Below are positions 31,481-41,682 of a stretch of DNA of 64,000 nt, piece after piece. The stretch's first letter is position 1. Each line of letters starts with the position of its first letter. The notes under the pieces are model-generated. The model made no database searches. It was not told the DNA's origin and saw nothing but the letters and a program-made list of their open reading frames with translations. This DNA comes from Rhizophagus irregularis. Taxonomy: Eukaryota; Glomeromycota; Glomeromycetes; Glomerales; Glomeraceae. The position numbers were made by a program, and so were the translations under genes. The stretch is taken from contig NC_089436.1 of the NCBI RefSeq assembly GCF_026210795.1, forward strand, positions 3,906,001 through 3,970,000. The letters run 5' to 3'.

Positions 31481-32535
31481 AAAAGAAAAGAAAACTAGTT
31501 AGTACTAACTTAAAAGAAAAAAAATGTAAAATAATGAGAGAAAGTTCTACTCACCTTAACTTCAATAGTCAAAGCTATTTTAAGAAGCCATTTCAAAATT
31601 AACTAAAGAGTACGTAGTTAATAAAAGCAAAGAAAAAACTAACAGAAAAGTGATAAAATAACGAACAAATCTCTGGGAGTTAACTTGAAATTTGGCAAAG
31701 AAGGAGTGCGAAGAAGTGTGTAAAAAAAATGATGATAAACAAATAATTATTTATTAGTCACGTGATACTATTCATCATGCTAGATTAAATCGTATCGCCC
31801 CCCGCGAGATATACATTATTCCTTATATCATAACTACAAAAACGAACATTAAAAAAATAAAATATTCTACAGTTTACAACAACCAGTAAAATGACGATTC
31901 CTGGGTAATTATCACTTTATCGTTTTATTGTCCTATTTGTCTTATTTATTATTTCGTTACGCAAATTTTATAGTGATGACTGATGAGGTTTGCAGATTTG
32001 TACCGGCTGTAAAAATTCGGGTGATTGGCATAGATAACCAATTAATTTAGCTATATTAAGCAAGCTCTAACTGATTATCAATCAGTTATGACTGAGTAAA
32101 AATTCAGGTCCAGATTTAGAAACATCAGCCACAATTTCAAATCACGTAAATCACGTCCAGTAAATATTGTATTGTTCAAAAAAGTAAATAATCATAAGAC
32201 TATCATGAGTCATCTCTTTTATAATCAGTAGCTATAGAAACAATATTGGAAAAAAAATTATATTAATTATGAAATAATTTTTATACTCTGACTATACTGA
32301 CTATAACTAGAAAATTTATATAAAAGGCCTTTCCATCCACAAATTATTTTTAAAAAAATTCTCTCTTCCTCTCTCCAGCAAACAACCGAGTAGCCAAAAA
32401 GACTATCGGTTTCTCCTTCTCTCCAGCGAAGTAAACAAAAAAAAAGCTATTCTTTAAAGCTTTATTTTAGGAATGACTTAGACATAAACCAAAGAAACAA
32501 AGCTTTTTTTGCCGAAGTAAACATAACCTAGGCGA
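31481..32535. other. intergenic stretch upstream of the satellite
   Basis: AT-rich, with a TCACGTGA at 31758-31765 and a C-rich word at 31798-31804. From 32340 the composition turns pyrimidine-rich, with 'ctctctccagc' twice (about 32370 and 32416). This could be a promoter or untranslated leader running into the satellite, but no start codon with a long frame follows. Confidence 0.4.
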
Positions 32536-33197
32536 AGAGAGTGGGCTGAAAGCGTGGGTGGGTTTGGTGGTGGTGTTTTAACTTCGTTATTTTTTCGTCG
32601 TCTTTTTTTTTAGTTCTATCTTCTCTCTTTCAGGTCTTCTCTTTATTAGACCTTCTCTTAGGTCCCTTTTCTTTACGTCTTCCTTTAGGTACTGTATATG
32701 GTCGTGTGAGGTTTTGGGTTGGAGTGTGGGTGGTGGTGTTTTAACTTCTTTTTTTTTTGTCTTCTTTTTTTTTAGGTTTATCTTCTCTCCGTCAAGTCTT
32801 CTCTTTATTAGGCCTTCTCTTAGGTCCCTTTTCTTTACGTCTTCCTTTAGGTACTGTATATGGTCGTGTGAGGTTTTGGAGCATGGGTTGGAGTGTGGGT
32901 GGTGGTGTTTTAACTTCTTTTTTTTTTTGTCTTCTTTTTTTTAGGTTTATCTTCTCTCCGTCAAGTCTTCTCTTTATTAGGCCTTCTCTTAGGTTCCTTT
33001 TCTTTACGTTTGATTCCTTTAGGTACGTAAGTTTGGAGTATGGGTTAGGAGTGTGGGTTTGTGTGTTGTGTTTTAACGTATTTTAACTTCGTTTTTTTTT
33101 TTCGTCGTCATTTTTTTTTAGGTCTATCTTCTCTCTGTCAAGGTTTTCTCTTTATTAGGTCTTCTCTTAAATCCCTTTTCTTTACGTCTTCATTTAG

Positions 33198-33380
33198 GTG
33201 TGTGGGTTGGGAGGGTTGGGAGTGTGTGGGTTGGGAGTGTGGGTTGGGAGTGTGTGGGTTGGGTGTGTGGGTTGGGAGTGTGTGGGTTGGGTGTGTGGGT
33301 TGGGTGTGTGGGTTGGGAGTGTTTGGGTTGGGAGTGTGGGTTGGAAGTGTGGGTTGGGAGTGTGGTGAGGGTGGTGGTGT
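33198..33380 (+). repeat. G-rich array 1, (GTGTGGGTTGGGA)n
   Basis: About 14 units of GTGTGGGTTGGG with or without a trailing AGT or T. Runs of three G spaced by 2-5 bases fit the G-quadruplex pattern on the plus strand. Confidence 0.85.
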
Positions 33381-33641
33381 TTAACTTCTTTTTTTTTCGT
33401 CTTCTTTTTTTTAGGTTTATCTTCTCTCTACCAAGGTCTTCTCTTTATCTCTTAGGTCCTTTTCTTTGCGTTTTCCTTTAGGTATGTGAGTTGGGAGTAT
33501 GGGTTATGAGTGTGGGGTTTGTGTTTTGTGTTTTAACTTCTTTTTTTTCGTCTTCTTTTTTTTAGGTCTATCTTCTCTCTGTTAAGGTTTTCTCTTTATT
33601 AGGTTTTCTCTTAGATCCCTTTTCTTTACGTCTTCATTTAG

Positions 33642-33900
33642 GTGTGTGGGTTGGGAGTGAGAGTGGGTTGGGGGAGTGTGGGAGTGTGGGTTTGGAGAGT
33701 GTGGGTTGGGAGTGTGTGGGTTGGGAGTGTGGGTTGGGGTGGGTTTGTGTGTGGGTTGGGAGTGTGGGTTGGGAGTGTGGGTTGGGTGGGTTTGTGTGTG
33801 GGTTGGGAGTGTGGGTTGGGAGCGTGGGTTGGGAGTGTGGGTTTGTGTATGGGTTGGGAGCGTGGGTTGGGAGTGTGGGTTTGTGTGTGAGGGTGGTGGT
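33642..33900 (+). repeat. G-rich array 2, (GTGTGGGTTGGGA)n
   Basis: The same unit as array 1, in a longer and more varied run that includes GTGGGTTTGTGTGTGGGTTG variants forming a higher-order unit of about 55 bases at 33735-33790 and 33790-33845. Quadruplex-prone on the plus strand. Confidence 0.85.
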
Positions 33901-33963
33901 GTTTTAACTTCTTTTTTTTTTCGTCGTCTTTTTTTAGGTCTATCTTCTCTCTGTTTAATTGGG

Positions 33964-34047
33964 ATGTACGATTTCGTTGTTGCTGTAATTGAAACTCCAG
34001 TACCATTAAAAAACGCCAGGAATCAAGTACAAATTCGCGTTACTTAA
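33964..34047 (+). other. short coding-like piece after the satellite
   Basis: Reads MYDFVVAVIETPVPLKNARN, then QVQIRVT and a stop, with codon-like composition unlike the flanks. It follows directly after the last satellite core. A further piece at about 34220-34280, behind a 'tttaatag' acceptor-like word, reads VAVVNYYDGTN. These may be exon relics of one gene. I do not recognise it. Confidence 0.3.
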
Positions 34048-34236
34048 AGAAAATATGGTCATCAAAGATTAAATATAAGGATAAATTAGATGTAACGAAC
34101 AACAAGTACGATTCTATTTAAAGTGACTAATTGGGATCTAAATGTACTTAGCTGTTTACAAATTAATTAATTAAATTGCTTTTGTTCATTTTCTGAGTCG
34201 CGTTTTTTTTATTTAATAGGTGGCTGTAGTTAACTA

Positions 34237-34548
34237 TTACGATGGTACGAATGCATAATCAACAATTGAGGAACCTAAACAGGTAACTATATTAAAAGTG
34301 CAAATGTACAACTTATTGCAATTAGTAGTATTCGTTCCGGTGACATTTTTTGTGAAATTAACGATGTTAGGTAAGATAGTAACTTGTCCTAGTGTATAGG
34401 GATGTTGTACACAATCACTTACAATAATAATAAATGTATACCCAAAGAGGATTTTATCCTTAAATTTTGGTAATGGTTTATCAAAAACTTTAACTTTCTT
34501 TAGTAATACTAATTTTTTTATGAAGAAAAATTTATTAATAAATTCCAT
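34237..34548 (-). CDS. unknown ORF, doubtful
   Basis: A 103-residue minus-strand frame starting MEFINKFFFIKKLVLLKKVK. It has a Lys/Phe-rich N-terminal third, a hydrophobic stretch (ILFGYTFIIIVSDC), then TKNVTGTNTTNCNKLYIC with possible N-glycosylation sites. It overlaps the exon-like piece on the opposite strand. No family recognised. Confidence 0.25.
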   Translation of the reverse strand: MEFINKFFFIKKLVLLKKVKVFDKPLPKFKDKILFGYTFIIIVSDCVQHPYTLGQVTILPNIVNFTKNVTGTNTTNCNKLYICTFNIVTCLGSSIVDYAFVPS

Positions 34549-35009
34549 AATTAATAATATAAGAACAAATCATGAATTAAATAAAAAAAAAGTTTATTTC
34601 TTTGAATATTGCGATATTTAATGCCAAGAATATTTATTTTATTGCTAATCAAGGGAAATTCGAAAATTGTGAGTACTTTGCTTATGTTTTTAGTAGAGTA
34701 TCATTTATTATTATTGAATTTTCATAAAGGGACGAAAATCGTTCAATTCCCAAAGCATGCTGACCCTTCTCATGGCCAATAATGGAATACAACTATAAAG
34801 ACATTTCTGTCAGTTTGAAATTTAATATATTTAATCGAAATTGATGTTGCGGTAAAAGGGTAAAAGTGCATCTTAAATTGCTTTACTTGATCGTAATGAT
34901 ACTAATTTTTCTTAAAACTTAAAGCAAAACGTGATGGTCTTACTTCACTCATTTGTATAATAAGCGTAGTTTCAAGCATAAACAATTCATTTTGCAAAGT
35001 AGGATTGGT
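34549..35009. other. intergenic stretch
   Basis: AT-rich. No gene or repeat structure seen. Confidence 0.45.
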
Positions 35010-35460
35010 TCAGCAGTTATTGAAAATACAGTAACAAACATTATTGACAATTTTAAATTTTTGCTTGAAATTTTGGATGATGACGATTATATAATATAAA
35101 TATTGAAGTTAAAACCCTCAGATAAAAACATTTCACGCTTATATGGTTATTTAAATAATCATGTTACCTGTAAAGAAAGTTATCGAACTAATATAAAAAA
35201 TAATGATCAAACTTTAGTACGTATTGAACTACCTAATATTTTACTGAAATAATCCTAAGGTAAAAAATCCAATTAAAAGCAAAGTATTATAATTATTATT
35301 ATTTTTTAATAATATGTTTTTAATCTCAAAATTTTATTATTAGGTACATTTATGACGGAAAACTTTCTTGATCCATCAGATATAATTAAATTACTGGTTG
35401 CCGCCAATGAATGAATTGTAACTAATTGAAGATATAAAGAGTTGGGTGTTATTAAAAATG
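35010..35460 (+). pseudogene. BTB-domain gene relic
   Basis: Pieces in order read NIIDNFKFLLEILDDDDYII (35037-35096), then SYRTNIKNNDQTLVRIELPN, a stop and an intron-like gap ending 'attattag' at 35343, then FMTENFLDPSDIIKLLVAAN followed by E and a stop (35351-35413). The order LLEILDDDEY ... ELPNI ... DPSDIIKLLVAANE is that of the BTB/POZ domain in the large Rhizophagus BTB families (BTB-Kelch and BTB-TLDc types, which act as substrate adaptors of Cul3 ligases). The central core of the domain is unrecognisable and stops interrupt it, so the locus is a decayed copy. No Kelch or TLDc part is seen downstream. Confidence 0.55.
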
Positions 35461-36145
35461 TTAAGGCTGATAATAAAATGCGAATTATTTTGATTTTTAA
35501 TTTAACATTGGTTTAATGAGTTAATGTGTTGCAACAGCACGATCAAAAAATATTCATTTTTTTTTTTCAGCATATATTACTTTCATAAATTTTGACAATT
35601 TCGCCAACTGTAAACTGTAATCAAAAAGGTAAAATTCTATGATGAAAATGTCAGCATTTGGCAACAAATCTTGTAGTAATTGACTATTCACATAATAAAA
35701 GAAAAAGAATAACAAATACTATCATTATAAATAACGATTTATAAAAAAAAAAAATTTTTTTTTTTAATCATAGTAATTATGCCTTAATAACTACAAAATA
35801 TTATATCAAAGAATCGGTCTCTAAGGTGATCTTTGAATACTTAGTACTAGGGATGTGCAGAATTTCTCTTTATACAAATAGGGAGTAGTTACCTTTTACA
35901 TTATGTATTTCTATGTATAGTATCTACATAGATCTGTAATTTGTTGTCGTACAAGAATCTTTGGTGAACCAAAAAATAATAAAATAAAATTTGATTTTAT
36001 TAATAATAAAATTTCCATTGAAAAAAATTTAAATAGACATGGAATAAAAGATCTGCCGGTTAAATATTTAACCATTGTTCGTGACAATCATTGAAATCCA
36101 TTGAAGTCATAGTAGTTGTTACACTACATTCTGTGCATTAATAAT
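35461..36145. other. intergenic, upstream of the first F-box gene
   Basis: AT-rich with an A-run/T-run pair at about 35740-35765. No gene recognised. Confidence 0.5.
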
Positions 36146-36185
36146 AAAAAAAAAAAAAATTTTTTCTCAAAAAAAATTTTTTTTT
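36146..36185 (+). promoter_or_regulatory. A-tract/T-tract pair before an F-box gene
   Basis: Two A-run to T-run transitions in 40 bases, ending about 50 bases before the start codon at 36234. Similar tracts precede the starts at 40135, 44472, 57007 and 61867. Rigid dA:dT tracts commonly keep fungal promoters free of nucleosomes; that role here is inferred. Confidence 0.4.
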
Positions 36186-36233
36186 ATATTCATTCTTTAC
36201 ACACAACAAAAACACACACCTATAAAATTTTAA

Positions 36234-37649
36234 ATGTCGCAACTTATTGAAGATTGTTTAAGAATTATTTTTACTGAATTTAAAAATGATTCAAATTCTT
36301 TATATTCATGTATGTTAGTAAATAAATATTGGTGTCAAATAGTTATACCAATATTATGGAAAAATCCTTATATGTTAAAAAATATTTCTCATAAAAAACT
36401 TTATAATACAATATTTAATTTATTACCAGATGAATCAAAACAATTTTTATTAAATAATAATATTAAATTACCATTAAATACTAAAAAAATATTATCAAAT
36501 AAACCATTATTTAATTATATTAGTTTATCATCAAAAATTTCATTAGAATTTATTGATGATATGATAAGAACGTTAATTAAGAAAGAATTTGAATATGATA
36601 AATATAAAAAATTAGAACAAGAAATTTATAGATTATTTATAAATAATTGTAAAGTTATTAAAGATTTTTATTGGAAAACTACACAACCTTTACTTGAATA
36701 TACAGGAGCTTCAAATTGTTTTTCTCAATTATATGCTTTAACTATTGATTTACAATTTGTGAATTCATCAGCATTATTTGATATGGCGAAAATTTGTCAA
36801 AATATTGAAGATTTAAAAGTTTGGTATTGTAATGGTGATATTCCAGGATTAATTATGTTAATTGATGTTCAAAAAAATTTACAATCATTATTTATTTATT
36901 TTATGGAAGTAGAGGAACCATGTGTACAATTAAGTGAAGTAATAGAAAGAAAAGCTAGTACAATAAAAAAATTTACCATGGAACCATTTATTGCTACACT
37001 TTCACCTAAATTTTTTCCTTTATTAATAAATTTACAACATTTAGATCTTAGGAATATGATTAAAATGAAAAAAGAAATTGTGGGATTACAAGAATGGAAA
37101 AATTATTTATCAATTTCTTCATTTCCAAATCTTCATTGTCTTAAAACTATATATTTACCAATACGATTTAATTGTATGTTGATTGAAAAATCTCATGGAA
37201 GTATAGTAGAAATTAATATAAGTCGACATAGTTATAATAGAACTCCTTTACATTCAGAAAAATTAATTGAAGCAATTTCTAAAAATTGTCCAAAATTAGA
37301 GAAATTAACTATTGATGTTGAACTTAAAAATTTAAGTGGAATAAAAGATATTTTATTAAATTGTTCACAATTAAAAAGAATAAGACTTTCATTATGTAAT
37401 GAAGGTAGATTAAATGTTTGTGATGAATTATTAGAAATCTTGGTAAAATTTTCACCAAATACTTTAAATAGTTTTTCATTAAATAAATGGAAATTTTCTG
37501 TTGATAGTTTACAATCTTTTTTTGAAAGTTGGAGAAATAGATTTCCAATTATATTTGATTTATATTTTGGTAATTTTACTGAAGAACATAAAATTATTGT
37601 GAAAAAATATTTTGATGAAGGAATAATTAAGGAAACAAATTTTTTATAA
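36234..37649 (+). CDS. F-box protein
   Basis: An uninterrupted 471-residue frame. Residues 1-45 form an F-box: MSQLIEDCLRIIFTEFKND, then SLYSCMLVNKYWCQIVIPIL with the WKNPY end, which would bind Skp1 and make the protein a substrate receptor of an SCF ubiquitin ligase. The rest has regularly spaced leucine/isoleucine strands (about residues 170-450, for example LQHLDLRNMIKM, CPKLEKLTIDVEL, CSQLKRIRLSLCN), compatible with a degenerate leucine-rich-repeat solenoid for substrate choice. Substrate unknown. The start is the first ATG after an A/T tract and gives the expected F-box N-terminus. A close paralog lies 2.5 kb downstream on the same strand (40135-41682), so this is a tandem duplication. 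No introns and no sign of damage. Confidence 0.93.
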   Translation: MSQLIEDCLRIIFTEFKNDSNSLYSCMLVNKYWCQIVIPILWKNPYMLKNISHKKLYNTIFNLLPDESKQFLLNNNIKLPLNTKKILSNKPLFNYISLSSKISLEFIDDMIRTLIKKEFEYDKYKKLEQEIYRLFINNCKVIKDFYWKTTQPLLEYTGASNCFSQLYALTIDLQFVNSSALFDMAKICQNIEDLKVWYCNGDIPGLIMLIDVQKNLQSLFIYFMEVEEPCVQLSEVIERKASTIKKFTMEPFIATLSPKFFPLLINLQHLDLRNMIKMKKEIVGLQEWKNYLSISSFPNLHCLKTIYLPIRFNCMLIEKSHGSIVEINISRHSYNRTPLHSEKLIEAISKNCPKLEKLTIDVELKNLSGIKDILLNCSQLKRIRLSLCNEGRLNVCDELLEILVKFSPNTLNSFSLNKWKFSVDSLQSFFESWRNRFPIIFDLYFGNFTEEHKIIVKKYFDEGIIKETNFL

Positions 37650-38574
37650 TTTTATATATAGACAATACATATTGATATATATATATATTTTTTAATGCCT
37701 TGTATTTAAAAATTAGAAAAAATTAGAGACATTTTTTGTGTATCAAATAAAAATATTTAATCAAAAAAGAGGTATTTAGGAAGTAGTATTGTACAAGTAT
37801 TGTATACAGAGCTCTTTATTTGTTCAATAATATTTCGTATCATGTGAACAAGTATTGTTAATAACTTACTAACGTAATTATTATTTTAGTTAGGATTCAA
37901 ATTTATAGGATCAGCCGAATACCAATTAATATTAATATTTTGAATTTGGAAAATTCAAAATCGTACAAATCGTACGGAAATTATTGATAATTTATCTTAT
38001 TACTCGATATTACAGAATTATGGGGGTCATGAAACAAATTCAGTACTTCAAATTATTGATTAGTTATTGTTTTAAAAATTATTATAATTGAATTACAAGT
38101 GTGGCAAAATTCAAAAGCGAATTTTATAAGTTATAGTAAAAGTTGAAGTACTTACTTTGCGTTCAACTAATAATTTGAAATATCTTAAATTAACCCATTT
38201 TAAAATTCCTTTATCGAATCAGAATTAATTATTCATATAAAAAATTGTTTAAGTTTGATTTAAGTACGATAAATTGGTTTTAATTGAAAAAACGGAATAT
38301 TCGGATTAATTACGAAATCCTAACGATCAGAATCCCATTATAATCATTATAATACAAACCCGACGTTCTCAAAATCCCGACACTCATTTTCCCGGAACTT
38401 ATTATCATGACATGAATAAATTTTAAGAATAATTTATTAAAATCGTAATCAATTTATAAAAAAAAAATTATATCTTTATGATGCAAATTCTTTTTTTTAA
38501 AAAAAAAAAAATTTTTTTCTAACTAATTAACTCAGAACAAACATTAATAATGATTCATTGATTTTTGCGGAGTA
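37650..38574. other. intergenic between the F-box paralogs, part 1
   Basis: AT-rich spacer with an A-run/T-run pair at about 38498-38517. No gene recognised. Confidence 0.5.
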
Positions 38575-38777
38575 TTATTAAAATTATTAAATTATTAAAA
38601 TTATTAAATTATTAAAATTATTAAAATTATTAAAATTATTAAAATTATTAAAATTATTAAAATTATTAAAATTATTAAAATTATTAAAATTATTAAAATT
38701 ATTAAAATTATTAAAATTATTAAATTATTAAAATTATTAAAATTATTAAAATTATTAAAATTATTAAAATTATTAAG
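38575..38777. repeat. (TTATTAAAA)n minisatellite
   Basis: About 22 nearly perfect 9-base units of the form TTATTAAAA, with three 8-base variants lacking one A. The array is very homogeneous, suggesting recent expansion. Confidence 0.95.
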
Positions 38778-40134
38778 TCTTTACATATTAATAAAAATAT
38801 TTTAAATTGTTAACAAAGTATTACGTCTATAAAAAAAGTAATTTGTAAAATTAAAGAAAAGATATCGGAATATTCATAGTGAATTTGATCGAGCAAATCG
38901 TGCTTGATTATTGATTGGTCCGAGACTCCGATCGATTGATCGAGCACCTATACCGGCTATACGAACCATGTGATCGATCAAATTTCATAATTCGGGCCAA
39001 AATTATTACTGACGAATAATCTACGAACACGTGCCATTTATCCAATTAAATATCTGATATGTTACACGTGATCAATCAACTATGATCGAAAGTCGATCGA
39101 TCAATCCCGAATTTTTTTTTCTCTCAATAGTCAATATTCATTGTTATTTTACCATTTCATTGTCGTCAAGTATTGTGCAAATACTTTCGTATCAGGTATC
39201 TCACTTCATAATGGTAAATAATATTTGTTAGCACAAAAATGTTTTATAGCGTGTATTCAATTATTCAATTATTAAACTTTTTAACATTTTTTCCAACTCG
39301 TCACTTGGTTCGTTACGCTAAATAAAAACTACAAAATTACCATAAATAATGGATGTAATTAATATTGTACAGTTAAAAATAAAAGAAACCATATCATAAA
39401 TGAAAATTGATCTGCAGTATATTTATCTGTTCGGGACGTTCATACATTACGTCATACGAACATTCTAACAACAAATAAACGATTGTCCTCCTTAAATTTT
39501 TAAAAATGATTTTAACAATAAAAAAAAAAAATTCATTGAACATCAACCACATCAAACTTAATACATTTTCCTTTTTTGAAAACATGAAAAACCACTATTA
39601 GGATAAGAAATTCCGAAAAAGAAACAATTGTTTACAAAATAATGGATGCGTGGGTGGTACCTTTGTTGAACTTTTTCAGTAATATTTATTTAAGAAATCG
39701 GAGTTTAGCTTATGATTATCATAATGTGTCACACCATTTTCTTGTTTAATTATTTTCGCTTATTTCTGAGACAGTTTTCTAAAAAAAAAAATTGCATTAT
39801 ACATTTAAATATATCTCTTGCATTTTTTTTTTTTTTGCGCAAAATTACCAAAATTATTTATCGTTTTTTTTTTTTGTGAAATTTTTATTATTAATAATAA
39901 TAATATCCGATAAAACTATTTTATGCCCGATAAAAACTAGAAAAAAAAAAATACTCTTATTATTGATCTGCAAAACTGTCGGTTAAATTTTAACCCTTTT
40001 GTGATTTTAATTAAAAGATATTGTATCGGGTTACACAACATTCACAAGTGTTTGCATTTTTTATAAAAAAAAAAAAAACGAAAAATTCTTTTTTTTTTCT
40101 TCTTTTTTTTTTCATGAAAAAAAAAATAAAAAAC
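38778..40134. other. intergenic between the F-box paralogs, part 2
   Basis: Holds a cluster of GATCGATT-type words in both orientations at about 38886-39110 (for example 'gatcgattgatcgagc' and 'gtcgatcgatcaatcc'), which could fold into hairpins. It also has one CATAATTCGGGCC word at 38986-38998, two CACGTG words, and a long T/A tract at 40062-40126 just before the next gene. Small ORFs (39394-39585, 39792-39986) have no recognisable content. Confidence 0.45.
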
Positions 40135-41682
40135 ATGTCACAACTTACTGAAGATTGTTTAAGAATCATTTTTATTGAATTAAAAAATGATTCAAATACT
40201 TTATATTCATGTATTTTGGTTAATAGATATTGGTGTAGAATAGCTATACCAATATTATGGAAAAATCCTTATAATAATAAAAATATTTCAAATAATAATA
40301 AATTTTATAATACAATAATAAATTTTTTACCTGAAAATTCAAAACAATTTTTATTAGAAAATAATATTGAATTACCTTTTTTAAAAACATCCTCATCATC
40401 ATCATCATCATCATCATCATCACAAAACAAATCATCAAACCAATCATCAAATCAATCATCAAATCAATCATTATTTAATTATATAAGTTTTTCATCACAA
40501 ATTTCTTCAAAATTTATTAATAAAATTATAAAATCATTTTTATTAAAGAATGAATTTGATCTTGATAAATATAAAAAATTAGAAAAAGAAATTTACAAAT
40601 TATTTATAAATAATTGTAAATTTATTAAAGATTTTATTTGGGAAACTACACAACCTTTATATAAATATAATGGAGTAACAAATTGTTTTTCACAACTTTG
40701 TATTTTAACTATTGATCTACAATTTGTGAATTCTGAATCATTATTTGGTATGTCAAAAATTTGTCAAAATATTGAAGATTTAAGAGTACATTATTATAGT
40801 TCAAAAAGAGATAGTCCAGGATTAATTAAATTTCTTGAAATTCAAAGAAATTTAAAATCATTATATTTACATTTTAAGATTAAAAGTATTAGGAAACAAT
40901 CTATAAAATTAAGTGAAATTATTGAAAGTAAATCTAAAACATTAAAAAAACTTATTATTGGACCAACTATTACTTTAATTTCACCTAAATTTCTTCCATC
41001 ATTAATAAATTTGGAACATTTAGAATTTACTAATAGTATGAATATGTTGAAAAAAGAGATTGTAGAATTACAAGAATGGGAAAATTATTTATCTATTACA
41101 TCATTACCAAAACTTCGATATATTAAAACTGGATTATGTTTACCTATTAGTAACGATTATAAATTAATTGAAAATTCTCATGGTAATATAAGAGAAATTA
41201 ATATATGTAGACGTCGTTTTAATAATAAACGAGATCCTTTACATTCAGAAAAATTAATTGAAATAATTTCTAAATATTGTCCAAAAGTTGAAAGTTTAAC
41301 TATTGATGCAGAACTTAAAAATTTGAATGGAATAAGAGATATTTTATTAAATTGTTCACAATTGAAAAAAATTAAACTTTCATCATGTAATAATAAATGG
41401 AGATTTATTATTTGTGATGAATTATTAGAAATTTTAATTAAATTATCATCAAATAATTTATATAGTTTTTCATTTAATAGATGGAAATTTTCAGTTGAAG
41501 GATTAGAATCTTTTTTTGAAAGTCGTAGGAATAAACATCCAATTATATTTAATATATATCCTGATCTTTGTCCATTTACTTTAGAACATCAATTGATTGT
41601 GAAAAAATATATTGATGAAGGAATAATTAAGAAAACAAATTGTCTTGAACATATTTTATTAGGAATTAACTTCCGTCCCTAG
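40135..41682 (+). CDS. F-box protein, paralog
   Basis: The frame is open from 40021, but the natural start is the ATG at 40135, giving MSQLTEDCLRIIFIELKND in register with the paralog at 36234. The upstream part is a Lys/Phe-rich translation of the A/T tract. This gives 515 residues. The F-box is at 1-45 (SLYSCMLVNKYWC of the paralog is TLYSCILVNRYWC here). A Ser run and NQSSNQSS repeats (about residues 85-110), encoded by a TCA microsatellite at 40389-40420, are inserted relative to the paralog. The remaining leucine-rich part aligns throughout (KLRYIKTGLCLPIS, CPKVESLTIDAEL, CSQLKKIKLSSCN). It has a longer C-terminal tail (NCLEHILLGINFRP). Predicted SCF substrate receptor. Intact. Confidence 0.93.
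   Translation: MSQLTEDCLRIIFIELKNDSNTLYSCILVNRYWCRIAIPILWKNPYNNKNISNNNKFYNTIINFLPENSKQFLLENNIELPFLKTSSSSSSSSSSSQNKSSNQSSNQSSNQSLFNYISFSSQISSKFINKIIKSFLLKNEFDLDKYKKLEKEIYKLFINNCKFIKDFIWETTQPLYKYNGVTNCFSQLCILTIDLQFVNSESLFGMSKICQNIEDLRVHYYSSKRDSPGLIKFLEIQRNLKSLYLHFKIKSIRKQSIKLSEIIESKSKTLKKLIIGPTITLISPKFLPSLINLEHLEFTNSMNMLKKEIVELQEWENYLSITSLPKLRYIKTGLCLPISNDYKLIENSHGNIREINICRRRFNNKRDPLHSEKLIEIISKYCPKVESLTIDAELKNLNGIRDILLNCSQLKKIKLSSCNNKWRFIICDELLEILIKLSSNNLYSFSFNRWKFSVEGLESFFESRRNKHPIIFNIYPDLCPFTLEHQLIVKKYIDEGIIKKTNCLEHILLGINFRP

Larger units (their letters stand above)
32540..33957. repeat. composite pyrimidine/G-rich satellite
   Basis: About seven copies of a core of roughly 100-140 bases lie in head-to-tail order, starting near 32577, 32738, 32909, 33072, 33382, 33534 and 33903. 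The core reads 'gttttaacttc', then a T-run with 'gtcttc', then 'aggtttatcttctctc', then 'cttctctttattaggtctt', then 'ttctttacgtcttc' and 'tttaggt'. Between cores is a GT-rich spacer ('gagtgtgggtggtggtg') that has expanded twice into arrays of GTGTGGGTTGGGA. The ORFs read through it (Gly/Val/Trp-rich on plus, Pro/Thr/His-rich on minus) are translations of the repeat, not genes. Confidence 0.85.

Noticed and set aside
33198-34047. Long Gly/Val/Trp-rich and Pro/Thr/His-rich ORFs on both strands
   Set aside because: They are translations of the GTGTGGGTTGGGA arrays, open in several frames at once; no start context or domain.
39394-39986. Two small ORFs between the F-box paralogs
   Set aside because: Hydrophobic, low-complexity translations of AT-rich spacer with no conserved features.
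40021-40134. Start of the second F-box protein at the upstream end of the open frame
   Set aside because: The extra residues are a translation of an A/T tract, and the paralog's start aligns with the ATG at 40135.
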